The notes below the pieces were generated by a model. The model was given only the letters and a program-made list of their open reading frames with translations. It ran no database searches and was not told the origin of the DNA. DNA of 64,000 bases from Petrosia ficiformis (taxonomy: Eukaryota; Porifera; Demospongiae; Haplosclerida; Petrosiidae), in the NCBI GenBank assembly GCA_947044365.1, contig OX345636.1, positions 2,500,001-2,564,000 of the forward strand, given 5' to 3'. A program made the position numbers and the translations under genes. Each line of letters opens with the position of its first letter. Position 1 is the stretch's first letter. This document shows positions 12,366 through 24,010 of the stretch, in pieces.

Positions 12366-15226
12366 TAATAAAACCACGCGTATCACAGGACAGAATTGTA
12401 AATACCTTTGGCAGACATCTCTTGGACCTGTGCATAGCCCAAAACTTGTTAATTGCTAATGGAAGACTTGGGAAAGATAAAGATGGCATTTTTACCTGCT
12501 GTACACATAAGGGTTGTAGTGTTGTGGATTATCTTTTATTCCCATACAATTTAATCAATCAGCTGTCTAATTTTGAAATTGATACCCTCTCACCTAATTC
12601 TGACCATTGTCCGCTTACGTTTATACTGGATGTTCCTGGCATAAGAAGATCACAAAAAATTAGTAATTCTAAGGATAATCCTATAACTAGATACCGTATT
12701 TTTGCTGAAAACAAGAAAAACTTTGAAGCCTCCTTGTGGACTTCAGAATGGCTAGCAAATATGGACCTGCTGTACTCTAAATGCACACATCAGGACTACC
12801 CTCTGGAATCTTGCTGTGAGGATCTCTCCATTTCCATAGCCAATAATGGTATGAATTCAGGTTTTATGAAACTATGTTCTAATAAAAGAAAAAATAATTC
12901 ATTCCCACACAACCCTTGGTTTGATGATGAGTGTAAGGAAGCAAAAGCTAGGCGAAGAATAGTTTTTAAGAGTTGGCGCAAAGACATCCAAAATGAAAAT
13001 TTAAGGTCAAACTATTTTAAAATAAATAAAAAGTATAAAAACTTAATCCGTAAGAAAAAGCGTCTGAATGAGAGCTTAGAAGCGTTTAGATTGATGTTGC
13101 TGAAAAATCACAACCCACGAGACTTCTGGAAGTGTATTAGAAAACCCAAAGAAAACAAAGCTGATAGTGTTCCAATGTCTGATTGGTTCATTCATTTTAA
13201 GAACTTACACAGTTCTGTGGTATCAGGTGCAAACCAGAAATTCTTTTCGAAGAATGAACCTAATCATGATATTGATTACTTATTTACTATTGAAGAAGTA
13301 GAAGCTGCTATTAGAAGTATGAAGGGGGGTACCTCCCCAGGTATAGACGGTATATCAATTGATGTAATAAAATGTTTAAATACACCAACTGTTAGGGTTT
13401 TAGTGGAAGTTTTTAATAGAATTCTAAAATCGGGTGAATTTCCCTCGTGTTGGTCTACAGGTCTAATTGTTCCTATTCATAAATCAGGTGACACAAGTTC
13501 ACCTGATAACTACAGGGGTATATCTCTTTTGTGTAGCTTCAGTAAGATCTTTACAACTGCAATTGGTAGGCGTTTAGAACTGTGGTGTGAATCTGAAGAT
13601 GTATTGTCAAAGAACCAATTTGGCTTCAGGCAAGGACATCGTACAACAGATGCTATATTTATTTTGTCAACATTAATTGAAAAATCTAAAGCCACACACA
13701 AACCACTTGTATTCTGTTTTATAGACCTTAAGAAAGCATTCGATAATGTTAACCATGAAATACTATGGAAAAAATTATTACAGTTAGGGCTAAATGGGGA
13801 AATTATGGCAGTAATTGAAAACATGTATCATAAAGCCAATGCTTGTGTAATTAGTAATGGAAGCCACTCTGAGTTGTTTGATTGTAATATTGGTGTAAGG
13901 CAAGGTTGTCCACTAAGTCCTCTTCTCTTTTCATTGTTCATTAATGATGTCCTCTCAGTTGTAGAAAGCAAGGTGACAGGGGTTTCGATGGTCAACACAA
14001 AGATCAATGGTCTTCTGTTTGCTGATGATATGGTGCTATGTGCCGATAATGAGGTGAAGGCTCAAGCTTCACTAGACGCATTATCTGAATACTGTAAATC
14101 AAATGGTCTGAAGGTAAATATCACTAAATCTAAAGTCATGCCAATTAATGGAAATTTAGATTGTTTACTTTTAATGAATAATATTCCACTGGAGGTAGTT
14201 GATAAATATAAATATCTAGGCTTTTATATTCACAAAAGTGGTAAAATGTCTGCTGCTATAGACCACAATGCGTTATCTGGAATTAGAGCAATGAGATCAT
14301 TAGTCGGTTTGACCACAAACAAGAAATTGATGGTCCCCACAATGTGTGAATTATTTTCAGCATTGGTAAAGCCAATATTAATGTATGGAGGAGAATTCTG
14401 GGGACATACTGAACAGTCGGCACTAGAACATGTGTTATTGAAATTTTATAAATATGTACTAGAACTCCCATTAAGTTCGCCAAATGCAGGAGTATTGGGT
14501 GAATTAGGTTGTTACCCTTTGTGGGTTTCAACAAAGTATCAGGTTTTAAAATACTGGTGGAGATGTACTCATAGTAATATACCTAATCTATTGAAAGAGG
14601 CCTTTACATTATCAAAAGATGTTCATCTCAAAGGAGTAAATAACTGGTACACAAAAACTAAGAAGTTAATGTCAAGCTACAATCTTCTACAAGTGGATAG
14701 CGATCTATTTCTTTCTATGGCTAAAATGAGTATAGAACAAAGTTTTGTGGAAATATGAAAATCTGATTTATCAAGAGTATCAGCTAAAAGAGGGTCTGGT
14801 GGTAACATGTTACGAACCTATAATATATTTAAAAAATGTTTTGTAATGGAATCTTATTTATTTGGTGTGCCCAAACCATGGAGAGTGGCGTTAACAAGAT
14901 TACGTATTGGGGTACACAATCTTCAAGTCAATCTTGGCAGACACCACAACCCTGTTATACCTCTGAATAATAGAATTTGTTTATATTGCTTTAATCAAGA
15001 AGGGAGAAGAATATTAGAAGATGAGTTCCATCTTGTTATGGTCTGCCCATTGTATTCCAATTTGAGGCTTGATCTTTTTGAAAAATGGTTTGAGTTCGAC
15101 CCAGACTTTTGCTGCTTACCTCCCCTCACTCAATTCTCTTGTCTGATGTCCTCCTCTACACCTTATTGTTTATACATTTTCTCTATATTTGTATACAAGA
15201 GTTTATTGTTAAACAATAATACTTGA
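12366..15226 (+). pseudogene. LINE endonuclease/reverse transcriptase ORF with one in-frame stop
   Basis: The ORF copies LINE RNA into DNA at a nicked target. It opens inside the apurinic-type endonuclease: NGRLGKDKDGIFTCC, then SVVDY, then SDHCPLTF. A linker follows, then reverse transcriptase: KGGTSPGIDGISIDV, PIHKSGDTSSPDNYRGISLL, NQFGFRQGHRTTDA, FIDLKKAFD, VRQGCPLSPLLF and the catalytic FADD (codons about 14018-14029). The frame continues through a C-terminal zinc motif (ICLYCF followed by EDEFHLVMVCPLY). A single TGA at 14756-14758 interrupts it; the next codons to 15226 are in the same frame, so this looks like one nonsense change. Reading upstream of 12366 belongs to the antisense of the host gene, not to the LINE. 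Intact RT motifs suggest a fairly young copy. Confidence 0.9.
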
Positions 15227-15345
15227 TTGTCTTACTGTGTTTATTGTCATACTTTAGATTGTTATATTTCTTGTAATAGTTATTTTATTTATTTATTTAT
15301 TTATTTTTTGTTTTATTTTGACTCATGGGCCCACCTCGGCTTTAA
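12366..15345 (+). mobile_element. 5'-truncated non-LTR retrotransposon (LINE) with target duplication
   Basis: The insert is flanked by cactgtcatta (12355-12365) and cagtgtcatta (15346-15356), an 11-bp direct repeat with one mismatch. It is inserted on the strand opposite to the host gene. The 5' end is truncated inside the endonuclease domain, as is common for target-primed retrotransposition. The 3' end has a TTTA-rich tail (about 15278-15310) followed by gggcccacctcggctttaac before the duplication. The jockey/CR1-like group is suggested by a C-terminal CCHC-type motif, but the clade was not determined. Confidence 0.9.
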
Positions 15346-15676
15346 CAGTGTCATTAAAATTTAATAATAATAAATAATAATTATCACCAGTACACCTATA
15401 ATAGCTTTCCAAATCACCGAAACAACTTTCACATTGTAGGACAGCAACGGCACTGAGATATCTGTGGAGTCCTTCAGTGGTAGTAAGATTGTATTGTTCA
15501 GCCAACGAGATACTCCTATTAGTGCAATCAGCAATTATTGAATCACATGAAGATTGCCTTTCAACTGATCGTCTCAGAAACACCTGGTGGTGTATTATGT
15601 GCCTGGTAGGTTGACGAAGGGCAGATGTCGACGCAATAATAAAAAGAAGGAGTGCAACAAATTTCATCATACTCAT
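15346..15676 (-). pseudogene. 5' half of secreted cysteine-rich protein gene (signal peptide)
   Basis: The ATG at 15676 opens a signal peptide (MSMMKFVALLLFIIASTSA) followed by a region with paired cysteines (for example VLQCESCFGDLE) and N-glycosylation sites NRS and NLT. The frame reaches the LINE border at 15346. The few residues read beyond it (VKAEVGP) come from the LINE 3' end. The sequence continues in frame at 12365. The TATA-like box at 15714-15723 fits a promoter with a very short leader. Family unknown: secreted, probably membrane-anchored, about 220 residues before disruption. Confidence 0.75.
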
Positions 15677-15713
15677 TTGCGATCACTACTAGATAGACTC
15701 GAAGCTTAGCGAT

Positions 15714-15723
15714 CTTTTTATAG
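15714..15723 (-). promoter_or_regulatory. TATA-like box of the secreted-protein gene
   Basis: On the minus strand the sequence is ctataaaaag, about 38-47 bases upstream of the ATG at 15676, allowing a start site just before the ATG. A gcgtcat word, resembling a CRE half-site, lies further upstream at about 15768-15775. No experimental support. Confidence 0.5.
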
Positions 15724-16281
15724 GGTTGGCTCCCCACGGGTTCGAAATATTGTCACTTACTCGGAAGTTGCGTCATTCGCGTTAGGGGGGCAACGGTGTT
15801 TCCCGTAATTCCACATGACCAGGAAATATAATGTTTGCCTTCGAGTGGTTGCTATGGCTGTGTAGATTTATAGTATTCATGGCAACTTGAAACACATTGC
15901 ATACACATTATATAGAGTAAAGTGTCAATTATCGGACACCACCCATACTCGGACGCTATAGTGCTCTCTCTACAACTGCAACTGGAATTACTATACCATA
16001 GTAAGAAAGTATACTAAGTAATATCTCTGCATATCAAGTTTCATGGCGATCGCTTGCTTGGTCTTAGAGTTATAAGCTTGCAAAAATGAAATTCGGACTC
16101 GCCTATGATCGGAAAAATTAATATATTGACGGACAGCTATCCATACGTCCTATAGAACTGCTGGAAATAAATGGTTACTGTACCATAAGCTGCAACAACA
16201 TCTACTGTAGTCATAAACCAAATCTCGTCTCTTAAAGTTGCTTGACTGATTTTTTGTATTCAACTATCTGAGCAATCAATA

Positions 16282-16393
16282 ATCGGCTAGTGCTTCATTT
16301 AACTATCTGATCTGAGCAATCAATAATACGTATGTAGTATAGTACCATATATGTTCTAATTATTTCGTGAGCTTAAATGAAGCACTAGCCGAT
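16282..16393. repeat. Foldback with 21-bp arms
   Basis: atcggctagtgcttcattta (16282-16302) pairs with taaatgaagcactagccgat (16373-16393). The element overlaps local direct repeats. A further copy of the arm end (aataatcggcc) lies at about 16499. Confidence 0.65.
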
Positions 16394-16876
16394 AACAGAA
16401 AAACCCCACCCCTACGATAAGAGCTCTACCCCTACGATAGCTAACTAAATATAGTACCATATATACTCTAATTATATTTCGTGAGCTTGCATCAACCCAA
16501 TAATCGGCCACGCCTTTTTGTAAATAGTACAGTGTTTAGTATAATTTTTAGAATTTTTTTGGTGACCAATAAAATTAGAAGAATTTATTATTTCCAATTC
16601 AACTCTTACCATTACCTCTATTGTTTTTGGTTTGAAGTGTTTCTTGGCTAGCGACAGGCCATGAAACAGGATAACTTGTGTTCGTGTGTCCATATTTACT
16701 CTCATTATTGCCCTCGTTTTATCTTAATTAATTAAAGTCGTGAAACGGTAACTGTGAGTTATAAAAATTGTCATAACTTTAGGTTTTGTACGTTATTTTT
16801 TTCCTTGTATAATTTGAAGTCTACCAGTACCCCGTTTGAAATGTCAATGTTTTTTATTTTTCCAGAAAAAGTGCTA

Positions 16877-16886
16877 ACACAGACAG

Positions 16887-16953
<67 letters not shown>
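16877..16953. repeat. (CA)n microsatellite with a conserved tail
   Basis: CA repeats with interspersed CAGACAGA are followed by gattaccgtacccttccgcc and tacgctacgcggcgagggtaa. A similar CA run plus ccctccgcctacgcgctcgg tail lies at 32290-32372. The shared tail means these are copies of one interspersed repeat, not independent microsatellites. Confidence 0.7.
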
Positions 16954-16955
<2 letters not shown>

Positions 16956-17156
16956 AAATGATTACCGTACCCTTCCGCCTACGCTACGCGGCGAGGGTAA
17001 TTATACAATTCTAAGTTCTGCACGTATCATCACTGTACTGCATGCAGTAGCTAGAGTGGGAGGGGCTGGCTACGCTAGACTACTGTCACGAGGCTTATGC
17101 AGGTATGAACACTATTCCTCTTAATTTTAAAGCAGTTGTTCGGACTGCTGTACACC

Positions 17157-20100
17157 TTATTGAATTGAATTGAATTGAATTGAATTATATTAATCACACA
17201 CAACACAGTTGATATATATACATACACACACATATGTGTATATACAACATAAGTTGTCCAGCCTCTTAGGCTTATGAGTGAAAGAGTTAAACAAAAAGAA
17301 CTGAAAAGAAAAAGTATATGGTGACAAGTAAATCTAATGACGATACCATGAGAAATAAAAAAATTAAAAAAAATTAAAAAATTAAAAAATGAAAATAGAA
17401 TAAAATAAAATAAAAAGATATAATAAATAAGTGAATGAGAATAAATTTATGAGTTTCTTGTTTTGAACATTTTATAAACAAAGTATGAAGTTTGTGCATT
17501 GTGATGCTGTGATAAAATGACTTTTAGCTTTTCATTAGGTGTTAATGATTGGAATGATGGGAAGTAATTTGTCATGTACAGAAATAATGATTTACGAATA
17601 TTATTATATTTTGGACAAAAAAGTATAAAGTGTGGAATATCTTCCACAGAATCCATTGTACAGTGGGAGCACAGACGACTAGACAGAGGTATCTTAGGAC
17701 TCTGTAATCTACCAGTCTCAATGGCCAGAGGCAAACATCCACCTCTAATAGTTGCCATTATCTACCTTCTCCCAAGACTAATGTTGGCAGTTATATACCC
17801 ACATGCAGATGGCACTAGCTCTGATTGCAATTGTTTATATATAAGTAACCTACCACCAGATTCAGAATTTGAGTCTGGTTCTTTTTGTACCTGCTTTTGC
17901 CATTCATTCAAAGCTAATATGTGAACCCCTTCCTCCAGCTGACTGTACAAGGGGGTATCAGTAATAATGGCCAGTTCAATACATGATCCTTTAACAATAG
18001 AAATTAATTTACTACAGTGCCAACACCAATTTCTCTTACCTAATTTAGCTAACTTGCTAGACCAAGCGAATACTTCATATAAAATGGGGTTACATTCATT
18101 TTTACTTATTTTAAGAAATGCTTTTAAAACTTGCAACATTTGTCGATAATGGGTTGGAAGCCAACCCATATCTCCTACCATTGCTGCTATAGGCATGTTT
18201 CTGTTACATCCTAGAAAGAATCTCATTGCATTATTTTGGATAGTAGTTAATTTGGTATGCTCTTTATAGCCCCAAATAATGCATCCATAGTCCATTACAG
18301 GTGTTACTAGTGAATAATATAGTTGGGTGAATGTTTGATACATAAAACCTCCCAAAACTTTGGAGCGAGAGCATAGACCTGCCAGTGTTCTCCTAGCTGA
18401 GAGGGCTACATGATCTGTCATTAGTTTGTCATCTAAGAATTCATTAAAATATACACCTAAATATTTGTATTCGTTGCAGTAATCAATAATGTGTTCCTTA
18501 CAAAAAAAGTTAAAGCTTGATCGTGACCTGCTTTTTTTACGCATATGTAGGACTTTAGTTTTTGTTATACATTTATTGTCATCAGGTTTTTACAACACCA
18601 TGTATTAACTTTATCAATTAGACTCTGGAGATCCTCTTCCTTTTCTGCTAAAAGAGCTATGCCATCAGCATATAGTAAGATGCATATCAAAACTTCCTCT
18701 GTAATGTGTATTCCTGTGTTTATTTGTTTTATAAAGGTATGATGTCATTAATGAATATATTAAATAGAATGGGAGACAGTATGCAACCTTGTTTCACACC
18801 TCTTCTGACTTCAAACCAGTCTGTCTGGTACTCATTTATTTCTATACTATATTGGACTTGTTTATATAAAGCCATTATGTTGTTGAGTAAAGTACCATTA
18901 ATACCATAACATTGCAGTTTATACCACAGTAATTTCCTATCAACACCATCAAATGCTTTTTTCAGATCTAGGAAACATAATAATGAAGGTGTCTTTATTT
19001 AGTAATTTTCTGTTTTGGGCAGTCATGTAAATAGTAAGAGCATGTTCTAAACAGCTGTGACCTTTCCTAAAACCTAATTGCTCATTTTCTAAGATATGGT
19101 TTTCTTCTAGCCATATGTCCAATCTTTGATACAGAATGCTGGTAAACGCTTTTAGAGGTGTACACTGCAATGCTATGCCACAGTAATTCATGGGGTTGGT
19201 GGTATCTCCACATTTATGAATAGGCAGAATAACTGACTTATTCCAAATTTCTGGATACATGCAAGTTTGGAAGCTTTTTTGAAATAGGGTCATAATAGTT
19301 GGAAACAAATTTTCAAGTTTGAAGTATGCTGGATATATATTGTCAGGGCCACATGATTTGTTAAAAGGGGCTTTTCTAATTGCATATCTTATTTCTTCTT
19401 CTGTGAGTTCATCATTAAGGTAAGTACAGTCATTTGGCAATTGTAGCTTTAGTAGGTTGTGTATTGTGTATGTAAAGTAATAATCAGTATTAGACTGCTT
19501 ACAAAGTGAAGTGTTATAAAGTGAGTCAAATGCCTTTTTCCATGTATCTAATACAGAGAACTGGTCTGTAATAATTTCATTGTTGATGGTAATTTCCCAA
19601 GGAATTTTGTCAATTTTGTTGTTGGAATTGATTGAAATCTTTTTAATCGTGTGCCAAAAAGATTTAGGGTTGCTTTTTTGAATACTGAGAAGAGTATTTC
19701 TTTGCTTTGATTGGTATTCTCTTTTACACTTTCTGACATTTTTATCAATTTTTTTCTGAGCATCAATGTATTTATTTTTTTGTACAGCAGAGGTCTTTTC
19801 ATTAAGCCAGTCCTTTAAGGTAATTTTAACTTGTTTACACATTACTGATGGTTCTGGATTCCACCAAGGCTTGTGAAACTTATTAGTAGGTTTTTTTCTA
19901 TTTGAATGATGATTAGGTCTGCTAGGTAGTAATAATAATGAACATAAATGTATGTAGGATTTATTAATTTCATTCAGTTCTAAATATTTGCTAATTTCTT
20001 TTAAATATTTTTCCGCTCTGTTGCCTTGGAGAAATTCATCTGTGAGATTTTGTTTTTTCAGTCTACATTTTGGTATAAGATCATGTACTATATTACTGTT

Positions 20101-20349
20101 GCTGTAATTGGTAATTCTTGATGTTTCTGGGAGGTTTATATTAATTTTCCAATAAAGAATTGAATGATCAGGAATACTACCATCTACCTGTATGTTATAC
20201 TCATCAAGCATATCTTGCACTAAAAGGACTTCAAATGTAGTTATATCATTGAAGTTTGAAATTGACGTAATGCAGTAATCTACAACAGCGTATATATTAC
20301 GAATTATAGCAGGACAATAATTATACGAGTAAACCAACATTATGCACAT
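17157..20349 (-). mobile_element. Second LINE, decayed, minus strand
   Basis: Minus-strand LINE, truncated inside the endonuclease domain at about 20349 and ending in a TTCAA pentamer tail (17157-17185). Its 3' untranslated region spans 17186-17446. It differs from the 12-15 kb LINE in tail and sequence, so it belongs to a different family. Target duplication not found. Confidence 0.85.
17447..20349 (-). pseudogene. LINE endonuclease/RT/zinc-motif ORF, frameshifted
   Basis: From high to low coordinates: an endonuclease C-terminal piece ending DGSIPDHSILYW, then a linker, then RT motifs (ELTEEEIRYAIRKAPFNKSC, ILPIHKCGDTTNPMNY, NEQLGFRKGHSC). A frameshift falls at about 18970 inside the DLKKAFD motif. 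The palm region 18550-18970 is broken by further stops, and the catalytic box reads YADG instead of YADD near 18665-18676. The frame is open again from 18544 to 17765. An in-frame TAG at 17762-17764 then separates it from the C-terminal zinc motif (LCSHCTMDSVEDIPHF, then CPKYNNIRK). The changed catalytic residue and breaks make this copy inactive. Confidence 0.88.
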
Positions 20350-20606
20350 TCATCCCTGCCATGTAGGGATTTCTTACTTGATAGGTGATCAGACTGTAAC
20401 AACTCACCAGATAACAATAGATCTCAAATTCTCAATACACTAGTCACTAGTCTAGCGTCGTCATTATCGTCAGTACGTTTGCGTCATAATAATTAGTGCG
20501 ATTTACTCATTTCTATTGCTGCAATGTATTTCTGAATCCGTCGATGTATTTATAATCGATGTATTACGCTGCAGAATGCAGTATATATAAGTACGTAGAT
20601 GTATAG

Positions 20607-20841
20607 CCGGAAATATTGACGATTCACTCAAAAAAGGCATTTGGCTGTATCTAATATTGGCGATTTTGACGCCTGACTTTTTCCTCCAAATTAAGTAAGT
20701 CCAGGCAACGTATGTTGCTTAACTAACGTATAACCACGTGCCACTGAGAAACCACACTCTAAATTTTAGCTGACTTTTGTTTTGACAATTTTACAGCTAA
20801 TCGCCAATTCGCCAATATTTGTTCCTCGTCAATATTTCCGG
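20607..20841. mobile_element. MITE with CCGGAAATATTGACGA ends
   Basis: ccggaaatattgacga at 20607-20622 is the reverse complement of tcgtcaatatttccgg at 20826-20841. The inner sequence has further complementary words (ggcgatt and aatcgcc). 235 bp, no coding potential, target duplication not resolved. Confidence 0.7.
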
Positions 20842-22027
20842 TGTCATAAAATTCTGGGGATCCCGTACATTTGGGGACGCTATAGACTACGGTATTTACA
20901 AATAAGTCGACGTATTTATCAACGTATGTTGACTTATATATTCACCACATAACAAAGACAGTTTTTTTTTTTTTACCATAGTTACTATTTTTAACGTCAG
21001 TTTGTTCCCTGGACATACCTGGATAGTGGAATTTCTGCCGTATACCGTGTACTATCTAATTATAGTGAGGTGTGAGCAGGGAAGCTCGAAGAGTTTTCGC
21101 ATAGACGGTGAAAGATTGGCAAGAGACGAAGCTTTTTGTGGTCATGGACTGGGTAGAAATGGTGTCTGGAAGAGACAGGTGACTTTATATCTCCAGTTCT
21201 ATGGATCAGAGAGCTAAAATCTCTTCGAGACGCCCTCAAGTAAGTCCAAAAGTAGTCGGAAATGGTAAGAGTTCAACACTGTTGCTGGCTAGATTTGACG
21301 CAGAAATCTGGCAGATGAGAGATTGATTTCACTAGCTCAGTATAAAACAGCAAGAAACAAGTGCTTAATTAAATTCCTGCTGCACAAACCCTAATGCCCA
21401 TACTAGCTTGAGCTGACCAGCCTGACCATACCTCTTGAAGGGTACAGTTCCACGATCGTCGCCATATTTTAATTAACAAGTGTAGCATGATCGGATCATC
21501 GTAATGTCCAAAAGTCACATGGTAAGATACATGCACATCACATGATTGAAACCGTATCAACGAGAAATTGGTTCGTCCACTCTTACTACCGATAACTGGT
21601 GTAGAGAAGATTTGTTACTGATTAGTGTTCCTTCTATTGTGTTATAACATTACAAGCACATCCATTCAAATCTTTGAAGGTGAATATAATTTGTATGGCT
21701 TGAACATCATAGTGTACATGTTCAGAATATGGACATGGCATACAATTATCTGTATTTTTATATATTGATATATATGTGTATGTCTGTTATAATGTGCATG
21801 TGCCAATGGACAAGAATATTGGGATAAAAGTATCGTCTCGATAGGCAGCCCCTCCCACCGTAACGAAGCAGGAAGGATCTGGAAGATCTGTCTTGAGCAC
21901 TTAATGAGGTGGTTGGATAAGTATTGAGCAATCGAAACTACCAAAGGTAGACTAGAGGAGAAATATCAAAGTACTTAAAGGTTTTCTGACAAGATGTAGT
22001 TGCAGCTTTGCCAATCGGGTAGGGGAA

Positions 22028-22158
22028 TAGTCTCGTGTAGTCAGCCTCTCCCACATTAAGTGGAATTACCGGATATCGAGTGAAAGCACTGTACGACGCA
22101 TATCTTCCAAACCCTTCCTGCTTGGTTAAAGTGGGAGGGCTGGCTGGCTACATGAGAG
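22028..22158. repeat. TAGTCTCGTG foldback
   Basis: tagtctcgtgtagtcagcct (from 22028) is roughly the reverse complement of the right end (gggctggctggctacatgag to 22158); both flank cctcccac/gtgggagg blocks. It belongs to the TAGTCTCGCG family seen at 62959-63068. Confidence 0.65.
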
Positions 22159-23373
22159 TTTACTTTATTACCTTATAAAGCACAGTGCTGAATTTGCAAG
22201 TTTCAATACATCAGTAGAAAGGGTACTATGTATACAAATAATATTATACAAGAATCCTTGGAATTGTGCTTTTATGTGCTTAAATTCTGTAAATATGTTT
22301 ACTATGGAAACAATGAATCTCACACATTCTCAATTATACATTCAAATCACGCACTATGCTGATATTTCACTGTATTCTACCGGAAGTGTTATTGTAATGG
22401 AAGTCAATTGACCAAACGTTCTATTGTACTACTAGTCACATGATACAGGTAACAACAGCTGGAAAGAGATTTTCTCTTACTCTGGTAATAGTAAACATTA
22501 TACAAATGAACTGTATTAAATCCTGAACAAGATAAGTTTATTTGTAGTAATACGCTAGGAAGTTACAAAGCTTTATTTATGGTCGTCCAGTACTAACATT
22601 TCTTGCTTCCAAAGTGATGGTAACTCGAGATAATCACTGGTCTGGGTTTTACCTTGTAAAAGCTACTCATCATGATTGTTTCATAATGATAATTGTTTTT
22701 TTGAAAAGCCTGTTACATTAGATGAATAATCACTCGTTGGATACTTCAGACTCGTGACAATACTTTGTATCCAACTCGTTATATTTCCTGGTATCTATAT
22801 GATCATTTCTGAATAAAGCACTTCAAATAACATGTTAACATACATTGTTTTCTTGTCCATGTCTACTGTAACTTGTGTTGTTTTCAGTGCATGATCTAGC
22901 CTATCCTTTAGTGAGATTAGCTAAGAAAAGCAATACTCTTCCATGGGGTATTGGCAGTGCATTAATCACTAATCTTCACTAGTATCTATGTTTGATCTAT
23001 GGTTTGATTTAAATTGTTTATTCATAGTAATTATCACATTTTAATTATTTCCTGTGTGAGACGCTGAGTCAGCAATTGTTTTTTGTTCTGTAAGGCAAGT
23101 TCAGACCAGCTCTGAACTTGCGCAACTGAGGCTTGTTTGAACCTGTTATATATTTTGTGTACTATAAAAGCAAGTATAATTTCTGTATTAGTTTAGTTGT
23201 TGTTAATAGTGTTGCATTAGTAAAAGATCAGTTTTCACTCAAGTCAATCCACATATATAAGGGAAGTAGCTCTGCCTGAACAATCTATTATGTAGGACTT
23301 TATAACTTATCTTAGTGTCCACAACCCCGGATACTTCGCACATGTCTTTACAAGTTAGTACATGTACATATAT

Positions 23374-23675
23374 TAGTGTTGTATTAGCTATAACTAAAAC
23401 CCATTTTATTAAAGCATTGTGACTTAGTAAAGTAAACTTTAACTAAATCAAAAGTCAATTGCAATAACTATGTTTTAACTAACTAAACTGAAAAATGGCC
23501 AATAATGGGTAAATTTTGCTAAAACTAAAACACTTTTAGTAAACCTAATAATATTTTAGTTAACTACATGTACCTATAACTAAACTAATGTTGAAGAACT
23601 ATTGACATACTGTACATGTACTACAGTATAGCTTTAACTAAAAGAGGTGAGTACTGTCATACTAAAACAACACTA
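23374..23675. mobile_element. Candidate MITE, TAGTGTTGTWTTAG ends
   Basis: tagtgttgtattag at 23374 and ctaaaacaacacta ending at 23675 are inverted repeats with one mismatch. The interior is rich in taactaaaac words. A partial relative ends in actaaaacaacactaat at about 41390-41405. Flanks suggest a gtacat duplication, but not cleanly. Confidence 0.5.
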
Positions 23676-24010
23676 GTACATGTATGTATGTATAATTACA
23701 AACAGGAAATAGTCTATTTCATTTGTGTTGTGTTTATTCTTACAGGTGGTCCTGGTTCCAATAAAAATGATTTAGCTGCTACTTTTTGAAGTTCTAGTGA
23801 TATTTCAATTCAATGAAGATAACTACCAGGTACATGTGTATTATGTGTATTATATTGATAATCTAAAGAGGTTTATTTCATTTGGGTCGTTTTGTACTAT
23901 TGCTATACAATTTTATGGTTGCATGTATGAATATTTGCAAGTATCTCCATACTGATCTTACTAAATTCTGTTTCCAATACCTCATCCAACTCATGTCTCC
24001 TAAATGTTAT

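Larger units (their letters stand above)
15724..17156. other. Upstream region and repeats
   Basis: Contains the putative upstream region of the secreted-protein gene, the foldback at 16282-16393 with neighbouring direct repeats (atagtaccatatat twice, tatctgagcaatcaataat twice), the CA microsatellite at 16877-16953, and a half copy of the TAGTCTCGCG-type end at about 17040-17090. No exon is supported. Confidence 0.45.
20842..24010. other. Noncoding stretch with foldbacks
   Basis: No exon is firmly supported. A frame at 21002-21217 ends at a possible donor (agacag/gtgact), but I recognise nothing in it. Repeats: half TAGTCTCGCG-type end at 21831-21858, foldback at 22028-22158, and a taactaaaac-rich element at 23374-23675. 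Confidence 0.4.

Noticed and set aside
16754..17014. Open frames with His-Thr or Val-Cys repeats on both strands
   Set aside because: Translation of the CA/GT microsatellite.
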